NCBI GenBank assembly: GCA_963576565.1
Contig: OY755038.1
Location: forward strand, 204,635,013-204,699,012
Length of the DNA: 64,000 nucleotides
Direction of reading: 5' to 3'
From: Aspidapion aeneum
Lineage: Eukaryota > Arthropoda > Insecta > Coleoptera > Brentidae
Notes under the pieces: generated by a model
Told to the model about the DNA's origin: nothing
Seen by the model: the letters and a program-made list of their open reading frames with translations, nothing else
Databases searched by the model: none
Program-made: the position numbers and the translations under genes
Part shown: positions 23,226 through 35,250 of the stretch, one piece after another
Layout: each line of letters begins with the position of its first letter
Position numbering within the stretch: position 1 is the first letter of the stretch

Positions 23226-24526
23226 ATTGATGTACAATGTAGATATAGGTGAGATATAACTTTAATGCGCTGAAGACAAGGGGTAACCTCAGGGTTGCCA
23301 CCTGGTTTTTGTTATCAACCTGGCAGGGAAGTCAGGTATTTAAGCAACCTTGATAGGTGTGTCTTAATTGATCGCCCAAAAAATCGTAATATTAGGTATA
23401 CACTTATCCAAAGAATAATGCCAATGGGCTTAATTATATGCACACATCTTCATTATTTCGTGGAACGTGAAATTCAAATTCAGTGTAAGAAACTACTCTA
23501 GCACAGTCATGTCATCTATTGAGGGTTGTCGGTAGTACGGTAGTGCAGGTGTATTGCACTTGCAGCTCGATTTTTGGGGATCCACCTACTTACCTTGTCG
23601 CAGACGGAATTTCTACCTTTGATAGAGATTGGTTTAAAGAACCCTAAAATTTATTTAGTCTGACTAGACACATCTCAAAAAATTCCGTGGATATTTACTT
23701 TTGTTATGCTAAATTATTTAGTGTGATTTAAACAAGTTCTTAAGCAGTTTTGTGGGCTATTATAAAAATAGTACTTTCTATGAGTGATCTAGAAATTATT
23801 GACGGTAAGAACAGTGCCCGAAGTGCACCACCAAAAATGAAATAAGGGTACGAGCATCCCGGTTTTAAATATTTTTGGATTTTCACAAATGTGATCTATT
23901 TGGAACAACCGTAAGCAATTTGAGACAGAAAAACTTAATATATTTTAAAATGTTTGTCTTTTGAGGTAGGTCCCATTTACACAGTTAGGGGTAACTGTGA
24001 CACCCCTATTGCAAAACTATAAAACGTTAAAAATCTTTTGATGGGACTGGGTCAATTTTGCAGCTGTATAATAAATTTATCTTTTTTCATTACCTTTCTA
24101 TGGCATTTGTATGTATAATGAAGAGTTCAGAAAAAATAAATAAATGCAATTTAGGTATACTCGTATAAGTAGGGTTGTAAAATTTCCAGAAATATATGGA
24201 ATTATATGAAGTATTAAAAACATAAGAAAAAAGGAAATATTTATTTATAAAATCATAAAAAAACACCGGAAAACGCAGAAGGCTTATACATGAACACAAA
24301 TCAGGAGTTATTCTTTAAACAAATATACAAAAATAAAGTCAAATTTTTACAACAGAAATCTCATTCTTCACAAACTACACTATTCACTAGTCGAGCAAGA
24401 GGCATATCTTCATCGCTGTCATCAGCATCACAATAACATCGTCTTGCCAGTCTACTTCCTCAAAATCTTTAATAGTATCGGAAATAAAAATTGTTCTACA
24501 GTAAGTTTAATGCTTATAAGGGCCTA

Positions 24527-24850
24527 TCCTTAAATTAAGTAATGCTCAAGGGGGGGTTTTGGCCTTGCATTACACTCCCCACACACTTTTTTAAGTTTAA
24601 TAGGTCGCTTTTTAACGTTATTTTTAAAACCACATTAAAATCACACCGAGATAACGTGGTTTTGAAAATAACGTTAAAAACGGCCTATTAAACTTAAAAA
24701 AGTATGTTTTTTTTTAACGTTGTTTTGATTTGTGCTATGTGGGTCAATGTTATTTTAATGTGTTTTTTCTTGAAAATGCGTTAAGAATGGGGTGGGGGTC
24801 AAAAATCCTGAATTTTTGCGTTGCCTAATTTAAGAACGCTCCCTAAGGTT
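24527..24850. mobile_element. Nested foldback with CCCACATAGCAC-type motif
   Basis: TTAAGTTTAATAGGTCGCTT and AACGTTATTTTTAAAACCAC near 24592-24637 are inverted at 24653-24703. The outer edges, TCCTTAAATTAAGTAATGC and (complement) TTCTTAAATTAGGCAACGC, also match. TTTGTGCTATGTGGG at 24729-24743 is the end motif seen at 20210 and 21204. Confidence 0.55.
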
Positions 24851-25129
24851 GCAAAATATGAAAGATAATACTTTTTTAAATATTTCCAATATTTCCAATA
24901 TTTCCAATAATTTGAAGACACCTTCGGAAATTTCCAATATTTCCATTTACATCACTATATATAAGTAATACATACTTACATACAATAATATTCCAAAAAA
25001 TAAAACCTTTCATGTTGAAAATTTTGTAAACATTTTTGATTTTTTTAAAAGTTTTGATGGTTTTTTACATTTTTTGAAATTTTTGTAAATTTTTTGACAT
25101 TTTTGACAATTTTCTAATTTTTTGACATA

Positions 25130-25296
25130 TTTAAAGTATTTGAAGGACTTAAATACTTGAAGTACTTCTATTGTACTTCAAGTACTTTTATTGTACTTCA
25201 TGTACTTTTATTGTACTTTAAGTACAGTACTTCGGGAAAATTCAAGTACTTTTATAATGTACTTGGTACTTCAAGTATTTAGTAGGTACTTATGAC
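25130..25296. repeat. AAGTACTT array, right end of the hAT element
   Basis: Repeats of GTACTTCAAGTACTTTTATT with period about 24 bp, plus AAGTACAGTACTT. Confidence 0.85.
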
Positions 25297-25603
25297 AGCT
25301 CTGGCAGACATTGACATAATAGGGTTAAAATGTGCTTTCTTTATATTATAAAAAGTATTTTTTAACAATTTTTTTTTCTATTAAAGGGCAATTTCGTGTA
25401 GTTCACTAAACGTTGCAATAACCGACTTGTCAACCGTCTAAAACTTTGGTGACACGTACAAGGCCTCAATCTTTCTGAAGGCTATTAAGGAGGAACGTCG
25501 CATTTCAAACGACTCTTTTTTGATCGACATATAGTAACTTAGTATACTTACCCTTAAACGTAGATTGATTTGTCTTTATATTATTAAATAGCTATTTTTT
25601 GAT

Positions 25604-25740
25604 CCTAAATCAAGGCCAACAAAAAAAAACAGGCCACGACCCTGAAAAAATCAGCTGTTGCCGGGGGACTAAATTTTACATTGGGTCTTATGGGCGGATA
25701 GAGGTTTATTTGTGATATTTTTAAAATGGCACTTGGATTG
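25604..25740 (+). repeat. Dispersed repeat, copy 1 (ACAGGCCACGACCCTGAAAA type)
   Basis: Shares AACAGGCCACGACCCTGAAA, AGCTGTT, TTTTACATTGGGTCTTATGG and AAAATGGCACT with two tandem copies at 51070-51829. Confidence 0.8.
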
Positions 25741-27087
25741 TACTAATGGGCTAGGTAGGTATCAGATCTATCATGAAGCCATTTATTTTACGATTAAATG
25801 GAATTCCAGCCTAAACAAATGTAGGACTCCTGGATTTAGTAACTCTTTATTTGTTGCTCTAGTTATGCCTAGTTCAACAAAACTAAACAAATACAAATTC
25901 CTAATTGACTCTAAAAACTAAAAATATATTTATTACGATTGAATATCAAACGAATCTCTACAGTCAAATCTTAAAGTGTATGAAAAAAGGATTTCACCGA
26001 CAGGCGCAAAAACTAGCCCTTCTAGGTGTGCTGCCTATTGAAATGTATTTTTTGATGCTCAATAAGAATCTGAGTCAAGAAACATTTCTAAATCTCCAGA
26101 ATTCACAAACGGGCTCAAAAAATTCACCAAAACGGTGTTGAAAATTGGGGTTTAGATAAAATATTTTCATCCATGGTTTTCCCTGCAATTTACTGCCGGT
26201 CTCAAAAACTACACCCCAAGCCACAAGATTGTAGACTATTCAGCTTCATGGCATTTCAATTTATACTTCGACGCTAAATCCGGATCTAGAATTTTTTAAC
26301 GAATTGTAGATCCCAGAAACGAGGTAAAAAATTGACTTAATATCGTTAAAAGCCAGTACGATTCTGTAGTACTGTCTCTCTCATCTACGTACCTGACAAC
26401 AGGTATTTTTGATAAACCGCTTTGGAGCGAAGAAGAAGGAAGACGACTGAAACGTTCTTCGTTTGCCATTCAATGTTTGTTCGCTCAATGTATACCCGTC
26501 ATTAGATGATATTTTGCTAAATAGTCAGTGACCAATGATGACTAGTTTTAGTTCGTTTCTGTTTAGTTCTAGTTGTTTTGTGAGCACAAAGTTTATAAAG
26601 ATATCAAAGAAGGTATACAAAATACCAGCTGTTTGGCAATCAATAAGTCGAAAGTATTAGCTAAAGATTGACGAAATTATTTGCGTTAGCAATTTTTAAG
26701 TACGCCTTGTTTGTTTTTCAATCACCATGATCACCATTTTAAACTCAATACGCTGTTTTCTTAAAGTGCCCTGTCAATGCTAATAGAGTAGAAATTAAAA
26801 GGTGTTTTCATCTTATCATAACGGGGAAGGCAGCTAGGTATATGATCCATCCTGTCGGCGTCGAGACACATACTTTTTGAACGTCGGAAATCAACGAATT
26901 ACGTTTCTCTGGAAAACTTTTGCGATAAATATGAAGGGTTGACACCGCATGTCTCACGAGCCACCTCTATAGAATGGTTCGTTCATGAAGGAGAAAGGTT
27001 CGGAAACAAATAAATTTTAGCACATAGGTACAGTAATGGCCAAAAGTAAAGAAACCCTTAAAACTTTATATTAGTCTAATCTTTATT
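25741..27087. other. Unassigned sequence
   Basis: Two short plus-strand frames (25712-25921, 25905-26141) have no recognisable features. No element ends seen. Confidence 0.4.
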
Positions 27088-28640
27088 TATTTATTTACAC
27101 TACCCAAGAGGTAATACCCATTTACGGGGTAGGAAGTTTAAAAAAACACTTAAAATAACGAAATATATAAGAAAATACAGCATATCTTTATTAAAAGTAG
27201 GTAACTCTAACTTCTAAAGAGTTATTTAAATGCAGAAAAACTACAATTAAAGATACTATAAGTATATTTATTATGGGTTTCGCAAATTCTATAAATTGGT
27301 GAGAATTACATGGTGTTGAATCGAGGAGTAGGAAGATAAAAAGTTGGTGGCTGTCTTAAAAGCCATGAAGTTAAAAAGTTTATTCTCTCTAGAATATGTA
27401 TACAATCAATTTGGTTGTGGAGAATTTTATGCAGAAATGTTTATTTAGCGGACTGCCTACGTGTTTCCAGTAGCTGGATATTAAGCAGCTGAAGAAGTTT
27501 AGTGTGGGGGTGACCTTGACGTGGATAATTACTAATTGATTTAAAGCGCAAAAATTTAATTACACGTCTTTGGATCTTCTCTAGCGATTCTTTATGCGCA
27601 AGTGATTGTGGGGAACATATAGTGGAGGCATATTTTAACTTCGATCCAATAAAAGTGTAGTTTCTGCTAATTCTTAATAAAAATCTATTAGTTCTGGTGG
27701 TTTTAGCTATAATAGTTTCTATGTGTTTAAGTAAGTTAAAGGTCAGCGTGGAGTCAAAGGTAATTCCAAGATTCCGAACAAACTCAGGTCTATTTAGTAC
27801 TTTGCCATTTATAGAATAGAATAGTGTTTGGTTTTTGGAGTAAACATTTTGCAATATTTAAAAGTAGTTTAGGGTTATTACTCCATGTCTAAAGAGAGAT
27901 TTGGTCTTTCTGAAGATTCAGTTAGTCTTAAATTGAGTTTGTGCAGGCTGTTAATTTTACTTCGTCAGCATAGTTTTTAAGTTTCGCCATTTCATAATTA
28001 CTTAACTTGTCAATAAACAGATCAAATAGAAGTGGTCATAAGACCGACCCTTGAGGGACGCCTGAAGAGTCACTAATGAACTTTACAACACAAAATTTAA
28101 CAAATCGTTTTCGATCTGTGGTAAAAGATTCAGAGAGTTCAGTAGGCTTAGTGTAGAAACTAAAGCAATTTAGTGTTTGTACTAAAAGCAAGTGATCCAG
28201 ATTATCAGAGTTTCTTAATAGGTCAGTATAGATTATGTTAATTTAAGAAGAATAATTTAAAGCAACAAGATTTGTTGCTGCTGATCGGGCTATCATGAAC
28301 CTATGCTGATCAGAGGATATTCGTTATTTAAGACTAGTATAAATTGTACGATGAATAAGGGTTTCAAAGCATTTAAAAAAATTATTTATTAACATAATTG
28401 GTCGTAAGTTACCTACCTCAGTTCTAATATCTTTCTTCTGAATTGGGCAAATTTTAGAGAATTTCTAGATATTAAGTATTTTTTATTGTCCAAGCAAATT
28501 TATAAAATAAATTCAAAGATAGAAACACAGTCTTTTATAGCATAAGAAGGTATCAGAACTGGTCGAGCTGTTGATTTTGACTTGATTTTACGAAGGGTAG
28601 AGCATACTTCTTGTAGCAACCACCAAAGTATAAGTGGTGC
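27088..28640 (-). pseudogene. Jockey-like non-LTR retrotransposon, RT domain and 3' end
   Basis: On the minus strand, from high to low coordinates: KSTARPVLIPSYAIKDCVSI (about 28600-28510), VGNLRPIMLINNFFKCFETL (about 28410-28355), SSDQHRFMIARSAATNLVAL (about 28318-28260), SSGVPQGSVL-stop-PLLFDL (about 28070-28025) and YADEVKL (about 27975-27950), where the catalytic YADD box is changed. 27854-27441 carries the thumb (NLGITFDSTLTFNLLKHIET, SKLKYAST). A changed frame continues to about 27315. The 3' UTR ends in an AATAAATAAATAAAG tail near 27088. Internal stops and the YADE change show it is dead. The order and wording fit the Jockey clade. Confidence 0.85.
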
Positions 28641-28905
28641 ATTTCAAAACTTTAATTCTGTTCCCACTTTAAATTTTTCGAGGATTTTTGATACAAAATC
28701 AATTATTGCCTTTTTGTCACGTTGAAAAAAATCTAAAAATTTTTTCTAATTTTGAGCAAATATATAAATACGATTGGAATGAGATGTTAAAGATAAACAA
28801 GGTGTTAATAGTATGTTACCAAACTTCAGAGGATAATTTTTTAAGTGATATTACGAAAAAAACTTTAAATAAACATGGTTTCGCAAATGCTCAGTTTTTG
28901 AGATA

Positions 28906-29640
28906 CAGGGTGTCAAAGTTTCAATTTTGTGTTTGTTTTCTTTTTATAGCTTCCGCAGCTTTTAATGTATTTTGATCAAATTTAAAACGTGTTTTTAGCT
29001 ACAAGGCATACATCATCAGGTCCAAACATCAAAGAAAAACTACAGGGTGATATTTTTTTAGAGGTCATACAATATTTTTCCCCCAGAACTTTTTGCAGTA
29101 AGCCAATGGCAGATTTAAAAATCATATGTAGATTCTTTGTTTTATTCAGAAACTTCTTGGTTTGTACTTACCAATTTCTTGTATCTTTAACCGTTTTTAA
29201 GAAAAAATACAAAAAATAAAAATTTGTACTCTGCTAAATGACATTAAAATTTAAAATTGTCACTACATTACATTGTTTTAATTTTATGTAATTTTTAAAT
29301 AGCAATCGAAGATACAAATGATTTTTTTGTATTTTTTCTGAAAAACGGTTAGAGATACAAAAAATTGCAAGAAATCAAGAAGTCTCTGAATCACAAAGAT
29401 AGCCTATATTTTTTGTGCTCTGAATAGAGCAAGGAATTTATTTTACATTTTTGAATCTGCCAGTGACTCACTGCAAAAAAGTTCTGGGGGAAAAATGGGA
29501 CATGGCCTCGGAGTTTTTTCCTAGTATTTTAAATGCTTATTGATATATGCCTTGTAGCCAAATAGACGATGCAGGTTTGAGCTAAATATCTCAAAAACTG
29601 CACAAGTTATAAAGAAAAAATAAACAAAAAATTTAAACTT
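28906..29640. mobile_element. Family B foldback element, two arms
   Basis: The left arm starts TACAGGGTGTCAAAGTTTCA (28904). Blocks GCTACAAGGCATA, CCCCCAGAACTTTTTGCAGT, TTTTGTATTTTTTCTTAAAA and TTGTATCTTTAACCGTTTTT recur inverted at 29320-29640 with moderate divergence. Arms are about 300 bp, spacer about 100 bp. Non-coding; a TA-target MITE by its end type. Confidence 0.7.
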
Positions 29641-29949
29641 AACATCTCGTCAGTTCAGAGGTTATACCGCCCTCCACTATTTAAGGACACGCGCCGCCGA
29701 TGCTGATTACTGAATTAAAGTTTTTAAATACACCACTTGTTGTGTCGTATTTGGTACAGTATCAGATTTATATGCAGTCATTGGTGATTTCTATACTTTT
29801 GTCCGGTACTGTATGTATGGCTAATGGAATCGATAAAAAATAATTTTTTTACACATTTGTTAGAAATGGCATTTAACACACTCTCAGTTAATAATGAAAA
29901 TATAGCTTTTTGGCCACCGCCGCGCCGCAAAAAAATTATTATTATGATT

Positions 29950-30050
29950 ATGTCTGTCTATCTGTCTGAAATGCGATAATCTCAAAAGCCGCTAAATCCA
30001 AATTCGGCATAATTTTTTTATTCCTGAAGATAATAAAGCCAATTATTTTT
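29950..30050 (+). repeat. GTCTGTCT module, copy 1
   Basis: ATGTCTGTCTATCTGTCTG is followed by ATCTCAAAAGCCGCTAAATC, as in the modules at 59596 and 61297. Confidence 0.55.
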
Positions 30051-31290
30051 AAAGGGCTTAGAGAGTTAGTCCGGGGCAGCAAATAAGCCTTAATTTACAA
30101 AACAAATTTGCAAAATGTTACTTGGACTTACCTTAACTTGGCGAAATGTTTCTTTAAGGATCTTACCTAAAACAAAAAAAAACTTATTTAAAATACTTTA
30201 ATAATAATGTAAGTTATAGGAAATTAAAATAGACATCATCGGAATACCCATTGCTTAACTAGACCTGCAGTAATATACCCAATACGTCTCCCTGGGTTGC
30301 GTAAATCCATTATTTAATGTGGTACAGTAAACTCAATTACTGTACAGCAGTAAACAATGGAACTAGAATTACGCCTGTTTAACAACTACATTCGGTACTG
30401 CGGTACAGTAAGAAGCGGGGCTCTTGCAAGTGTTTCGGCAGTTTAGAACATCGTCTTGCAGTTTAATTTATTGCGCAGTTAGCAATAACAAAAAATATTT
30501 AAAATTTTTTAACCCATGAATTTTATAGCGTCCTAATAAAAATAGGGTAAAATCCTTTATGAACAATTTTTTCGGTGAGTAAATTAGTAGTTCTAGCTAA
30601 AGTTGCTTTAGTTTTGATATTTTTATGTTTTAAAACACTTACTTTAGCAGATTTTAATAAAACTACTTTTTTGTTTTAAAATGTTCAGAAAATTTTTTTG
30701 TTTTAATTTAAAATGTTAAAGAGAGCCGTCGGAAAAAAGTTATGTACATTTTAAACCCTCAAGGGTCCAGTGTGAAGTCCGCATCCCAAAAACACCCCGG
30801 GTATCAATTTTGAAAGTAACATTTAACAAAATAATATTATTTAACACCTTTACTGCCTCAGACGCGCAGTGCCGTTGACGCCAAACGACGTTGGATTTAA
30901 GAAAAAGATGACCAAAGTCCGATAAAAATATTTATAGCCTTTTTTGTTTTTGAACAGGCGTACTTTTAGTGTTTTGCCACTTCACATTAATAAATATTTT
31001 GTACAGTTTGTAAGGCAGTGGTGAAGTAAGTCTAATGATTAAGGTAACGTATGCATAGTAAATTTTTTATACAGTACTTCTTTGTTTTCTATATAGCGCA
31101 ATTTAAAGAGATTTCATTAAAAAAATTCAAGTTGAGATATTTCATATTTGGTCGTAAATAGTTATATCAAAAAATTATGAAAACAATGACCATGGTAAAT
31201 AAATTGGACACAACGAGAATGAGAAAGTGTATACATACACTTTGATTACCTTGTAACCATTGGTATTATGCACATACGACTCTACTAAAG
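30051..31290. other. Unassigned sequence
   Basis: AT-rich, no coding frame or element ends recognised. Confidence 0.4.
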
Positions 31291-31404
31291 AATAGCGCCC
31301 TCCAAAATAGCGCCGCTACAAAATAGTTCCGCTACAAAATGGCGCCGCTACAAAATAGCGCCGCTACAAAACAGCGCCGCTACAAAATAGCGCTGATACA
31401 AAAT
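31291..31404 (+). repeat. 18-bp tandem repeat, about six copies
   Basis: Unit AATAGCGCCGCTACAAAA, with single-base variants (GTTCCG, GGCGCC, CAGCGCC, GCTGAT). It is GC-richer than its surroundings. Confidence 0.9.
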
Positions 31405-31412
31405 GGATGGAT

Positions 31413-31724
31413 CTACGCCCCCGGGTTGACGAACCAAGGATGGATTTCACGAACATTTTGCGGTGATAAATGCGTCCCGATTTCAGCACTGTATAGGAGA
31501 CCAAGACCAACATAAGTTTTTCTTGCAAAAGTTTCTTTTTGTTTAATTATCAAGTTGAAACCGGATACGTAAATGTCACATTTTGTGATCGAAAGCTGAG
31601 ATGCGAAAAGACTACAACGCGAAGTTTTCCTTTGTAGGTCACCAAATGAAAATTCCATTCTGTTTAGAATTCGTTTTGCAAAATAAACCAGAAATCTTTT
31701 AAAAGTCGTGCGGCTGCGGTACAT
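31413..31724 (-). other. Unidentified open frame (103 codons)
   Basis: An uninterrupted minus-strand frame directly beside the 18-bp array, ending in a Pro-Gly-Ala stop. Composition is protein-like (TYVGLGLLYSAEIGTHLSPQ) but I recognise no domain, and no splice signals or upstream exon are evident. It may be a transposon fragment or chance. Confidence 0.25.
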
Positions 31725-32452
31725 CTTCCGCGTTCAAATAAATTGGTTTTCTTTTCTATTTAGGTCCGCGGGACAGGACAAGATAAATTAAAGTTATTAC
31801 AGTTATTAAATTTTCTTTGGGAAACTCCGGTGTATAGGGTGCAGGGAAAGGGCTTTATTATATTTTTGTTCAGGGCCGGATTTTCATTAACTGATACTAT
31901 TTAGAAAATTGAATGACAAAAAATGTAAATATACTCGAACTCAGCTAGCCATAGACACGCATCTTCTAATGCGGTTTATCGTGTCACAAAGGGAGTTGGG
32001 GCGTACCTTCCTCTTTAGTGTGACGTCACAATAAATGTCACTATCACTAAATGTTATTTTACTCTCTAATATCCGTACAATTTTTAATAGCGTTTTTTAT
32101 TGTTTTCAACAAAATTTCAATAAAATCGTGGTTAAAATAATTATTTGTTTGTTTACTACATTTTATATTAAATATCAAATAAATTGACCCTTTCAAAATG
32201 ACAGCTAGCAAAACAAACATAGACATAAGTCACTATAAATAACATGTTAAATCATTTGGATACTCGGGTGTTTTAGTTTTACAAGTGTATGGAACATATT
32301 GCTTTTCTTGCTATGCCTTTCTTTCTCGGGTACTAACCGCCTCGTATTATCTGCTATGATAATGACCAACCAAAGACAAACTGAGAAATTGTCGATTTAC
32401 TTATCATATCTAACTTTAAAGACTGTTAAAATCTATACATTTTTCTAATATT
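31725..32452. other. Unassigned sequence
   Basis: No recognised features. Confidence 0.4.
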
Positions 32453-32692
32453 AGACACTTATTGGAATAAACCATGCAATAATAGTGTCAGGCAGCATTT
32501 TGACTGATTTACATTGTAGGCTTTTACATTTACAACTAATTTATTTATCTATAATTAAAGTCGACAGCATTTATGTCAGTTTGTATAGTAAACGAAATCC
32601 GTATGTTGAAAGTTAGCTGTCATATTCCAATGAAAAACTGTCAAAATACGACCTGACAGTATTATTGCATGGCTCTACTCCAATAAGTCTCT
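32453..32692. mobile_element. Short foldback MITE (240 bp)
   Basis: GACACTTATTGGAATAAACC and CATGCAATAATAGTGTCAGG on the left match the complement of the right end (GAGACTTATTGGAGTAGAGC, CATGCAATAATACTGTCAGG). The neighbouring element at 32700 has related ends. Confidence 0.7.
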
Positions 32693-32699
32693 ATTATTA

Positions 32700-33527
32700 G
32701 GGACTTAATGCAATAAAACCAGTGCCGGGCACTATTCTGACAGTTTTCCATTAAAAACTGACAGTTGATCTTTCAAAATTGACAGACCAAAGTCGAACTT
32801 TTAAACCCAGTCGTTTATTTTCCATTAATAGTGGCGGCACTATTAATTCTGGCTCAGGGGCGGCTAGTGCATAAGGGCTGCAGAGCTGCAGAACCCCCAA
32901 AATTTTCACATTACTTGACTATTTTGCAGCCGCTGCTATTTTTCTAATATTATTATTTTATTTCTAAAATTATTGGAATAGCAGTATATTTTCGGTCCGG
33001 TGTTGGTATAGTAGGCCTTCAAATCGCGTACGTGTGTTGAGTATGACGCCGCGCGCCGTCGCCGAAGGCCGCATTTCACAGTCAAATGAAGTTATTGGCA
33101 TTGTTGCGCTGCTAAATTGCAACACAACGTAGCTGGGCGGCTAACGAGATCTGTGCTCGGCTAGGAACCCCTTGCTTCGCCCCGCACCACACTTGCTCCG
33201 TGGTTTAGATAGCGAAATCTGGGCAAAAATAGAGCTGCAAAACTTGCAGTTCCAGTACAATTCGAGCGGGTGGGCTCAGCGTTGCGTGTTTGCGGGCGCA
33301 TTTATTTATTTAGAAGACGCCAAACGCATGAGCGGGAGGTTATGGTCGTGCTTGTTGTTTGTTTTTGTATAATTGTGTCGGCAGACTATACTGTCACGAG
33401 CCGCCACTGTTCTGGCTTATATAATACACAAAGGCCTAATTTTGAAAGAAGACAGCTGTTCTTATAATGTGAAACTGTCAGACTAGTACCCGGCATAATT
33501 ACTGACTGGCTTTATTGCAATAAGTCC
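32700..33527. mobile_element. TIR element of the same family, split by an hAT insertion
   Basis: Left GGGACTTAATGCAATAAAAC with GCCGGGCACTATTCTGACAG; right (complement) AGGACTTATTGCAATAAAGC with GCCGGGTACTAGTCTGACAG. Without the insertion the element would be about 265 bp, close to the 240-bp neighbour. Confidence 0.7.
32855..33409. mobile_element. Nested hAT-type element (555 bp) with perfect 8-bp duplication
   Basis: Ends CAGGGGCGGCTAGTG and (complement) CAGTGGCGGCTCGTG. TTCTGGCT occurs exactly at 32847-32854 and 33410-33417. The interior (about 32990-33380) is strikingly GC- and CpG-rich compared with the window, and no transposase frame is visible. The perfect duplication implies a fairly recent insertion. 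Confidence 0.85.
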
Positions 33528-34074
33528 TTCTTATATACAGAGCTAAGCTAATTATTACATCATATTTGGTTTCCAAACAGAAATACCGTTCCTGAAGCAA
33601 GCAATGCTTCCTTTGTTTGTTGAACCCCTTGTAATATCCTAAAGATGTTAAAAAAGACACTTTAATTAGGAATTACTATTACTATTTTAAAGCAGTCCGT
33701 CAACCGAGCATCAAAATTTTGTTAAATTCGGACCTGTACAGTTTGAAAAATCCAGCGCTAGCTTTATTATATTTTGTTCATTATAGAGCGTCCCGTTTTC
33801 AGGTAAGCACCCGTAGTGTCTCCTTCAAAATTTTCAGGGGCGGTCCCGCTCTTTAACTCGCAAGGCAGAGAAAAATACGAGAGTGTCATTTATAAATACA
33901 TTTTCAGATTTCATTGTAAATACTTCATTTTCGAGATATAGAAATTAACTTTGAAACCAGTAATTTCACCAACCATAGGTTGAAGCTTATCTAACCTTAG
34001 TTTTTATTAATGTAGTTTTGGTAGTATAAGCATTTATGTTTAGTGGGTAGCCTGAAAGCTATTGTTGTTAGGCT
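33528..34074. other. Unassigned sequence left of the Gypsy element
   Basis: It does not match the missing 5' part of the LTR. Confidence 0.45.
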
Positions 34075-34220
34075 AAGTTAATAGGCGTATTAAAGTAGTG
34101 AATTATTAGCAAGTTATTAGTAAGTTTAAGTGCGTGTTTTTGTACATAATTTGTCGGAATATATTGACGTATCGTTTTCAACAATTGCGAGTTTTAATTT
34201 GTCGTTGTGAACCCGTAACA
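34075..34220 (+). repeat. Truncated 5' LTR
   Basis: Matches 37371-37516 at 144 of 146 positions and ends CCCGTAACA. The first ~290 bp of the LTR are gone; sequence left of 34075 is unrelated. Confidence 0.9.
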
Positions 34221-34222
34221 AT

Positions 34223-34240
34223 TGGTGTCAGAAGTGGGAT
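34223..34240 (+). promoter_or_regulatory. Primer-binding site
   Basis: TGGTGTCAGAAGTGGGAT starts two bases after the LTR. TGG pairs with the CCA end of a tRNA; the wording resembles tRNA-Leu-type sites (from memory, not checked). Confidence 0.7.
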
Positions 34241-34500
34241 TAAAATAAATAAATAGTGCAAAGACTATCCTTACATAGTACCACCGGCTAGGACAATTGG
34301 ACAGAAAAACAGTAAGTGATTTTTCCAGAATATTCGAAGAAGTTCGATATTGATTTATTCAAAAACCAAAAGAGATATTTAAGAATCGACTTCGATATTA
34401 GCTTAGTTAGTTAAAAAGTAAGAACTAGAAAGAATTTCTAGAATATTCCATCACTTTCTACGACGCTCTATTCGAAAACCAGAAGAAATATCCAAAAAGC

Positions 34501-35250
34501 GACGGTGTTATTGAAGAGTCATCAAGTCCTTGGTCATCTCCTGTGGTGTTGGTCACTAAAAAGGATGGAAGTACTAGATTTTGTGTCGACTACAGGAAAC
34601 TTAACGATGTGACCAAGAAAGATAGTTACCCACTGCCAAGAATAGACGACACATTAACAACGTTGGCAGGATCATATTGGTTTTCTACTCTTGACCTGAA
34701 ATGTGGATATTGGCAAGTAGGAATCTTTGAAAGAGATAAAGAGAAGACTGCATTCTCTGCTGGAAGTGGACTTTATCAGTTTAATGTGATGCCATTTGGC
34801 CTGTGCAATGCCCCAGCTACATTTGAAAGACTAATGGAAGTCGTTCTACGAGGCCTTACTTGGAAAACCTGCCTAGTCTATTTGGATGATGTCATAGTAA
34901 TGGGGAAATCATTTCAAGATCATCTAGATAATTTACGAGAAGTATTCTCAAGAATCAGGAACGCAAATCTTAAATTGAACTCAAAGAAATGTTTTCTGTT
35001 CCAAGAAAAAGTTGAGTTCCTGGGTCACGTCGTTTCCCGAGAAGGCATCCATACCGACGAAAAGAAGTTACAAGCAATAAAAGAATGGCCTCAACCTCGT
35101 GACAAACATGAATTGAGAAGCTTTTTGGGTCTGTGTACATACTACAGACGATTTGTAGAAGGATTCGCCAAAATAGCGTCTCCGTTACATAGACTTACAG
35201 AAGATAAAGCTTCTTACAAATGGAATACCGAAAAGCATTTAGAAGACTAA
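34501..35250 (+). pseudogene. Gypsy reverse transcriptase, N-terminally deleted
   Basis: The frame enters at DGVIEESSSPWSSP and carries FCVDYRKLN, FSTLDLKCGYWQVG with the first catalytic Asp, MPFGLCNAPATFE, and YLDDVIVMG with the catalytic Asp pair. It then holds the conserved FLGHVVSREGI and SFLGLCTYYRRFV blocks. It ends prematurely at 35250 because the frame shifts near 35225; the RNase H continues in another frame. All three RT catalytic Asp are present. The upstream frame is open back to about 34430 but there reads leader-derived sequence, which suggests the deletion joined leader to pol. Confidence 0.9.

Larger units (their letters stand above)
22938..25303. mobile_element. hAT-type element (2.37 kb) with AAGTACTT-rich ends
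   Basis: Ends CAGAGTTGTCA and (complement) CAGAGCTGTCA are hAT-like. Flanks GAAGACAT (22930-22937) and GCAGACAT (25304-25311) match at 7 of 8 positions, an 8-bp target duplication. Both termini consist of arrays of AAGTACTT/ACTTCAAGTAC motifs. No transposase frame is visible in 23226-24526, so this is non-autonomous or decayed. A foldback is nested at about 24527-24850. Confidence 0.75.
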
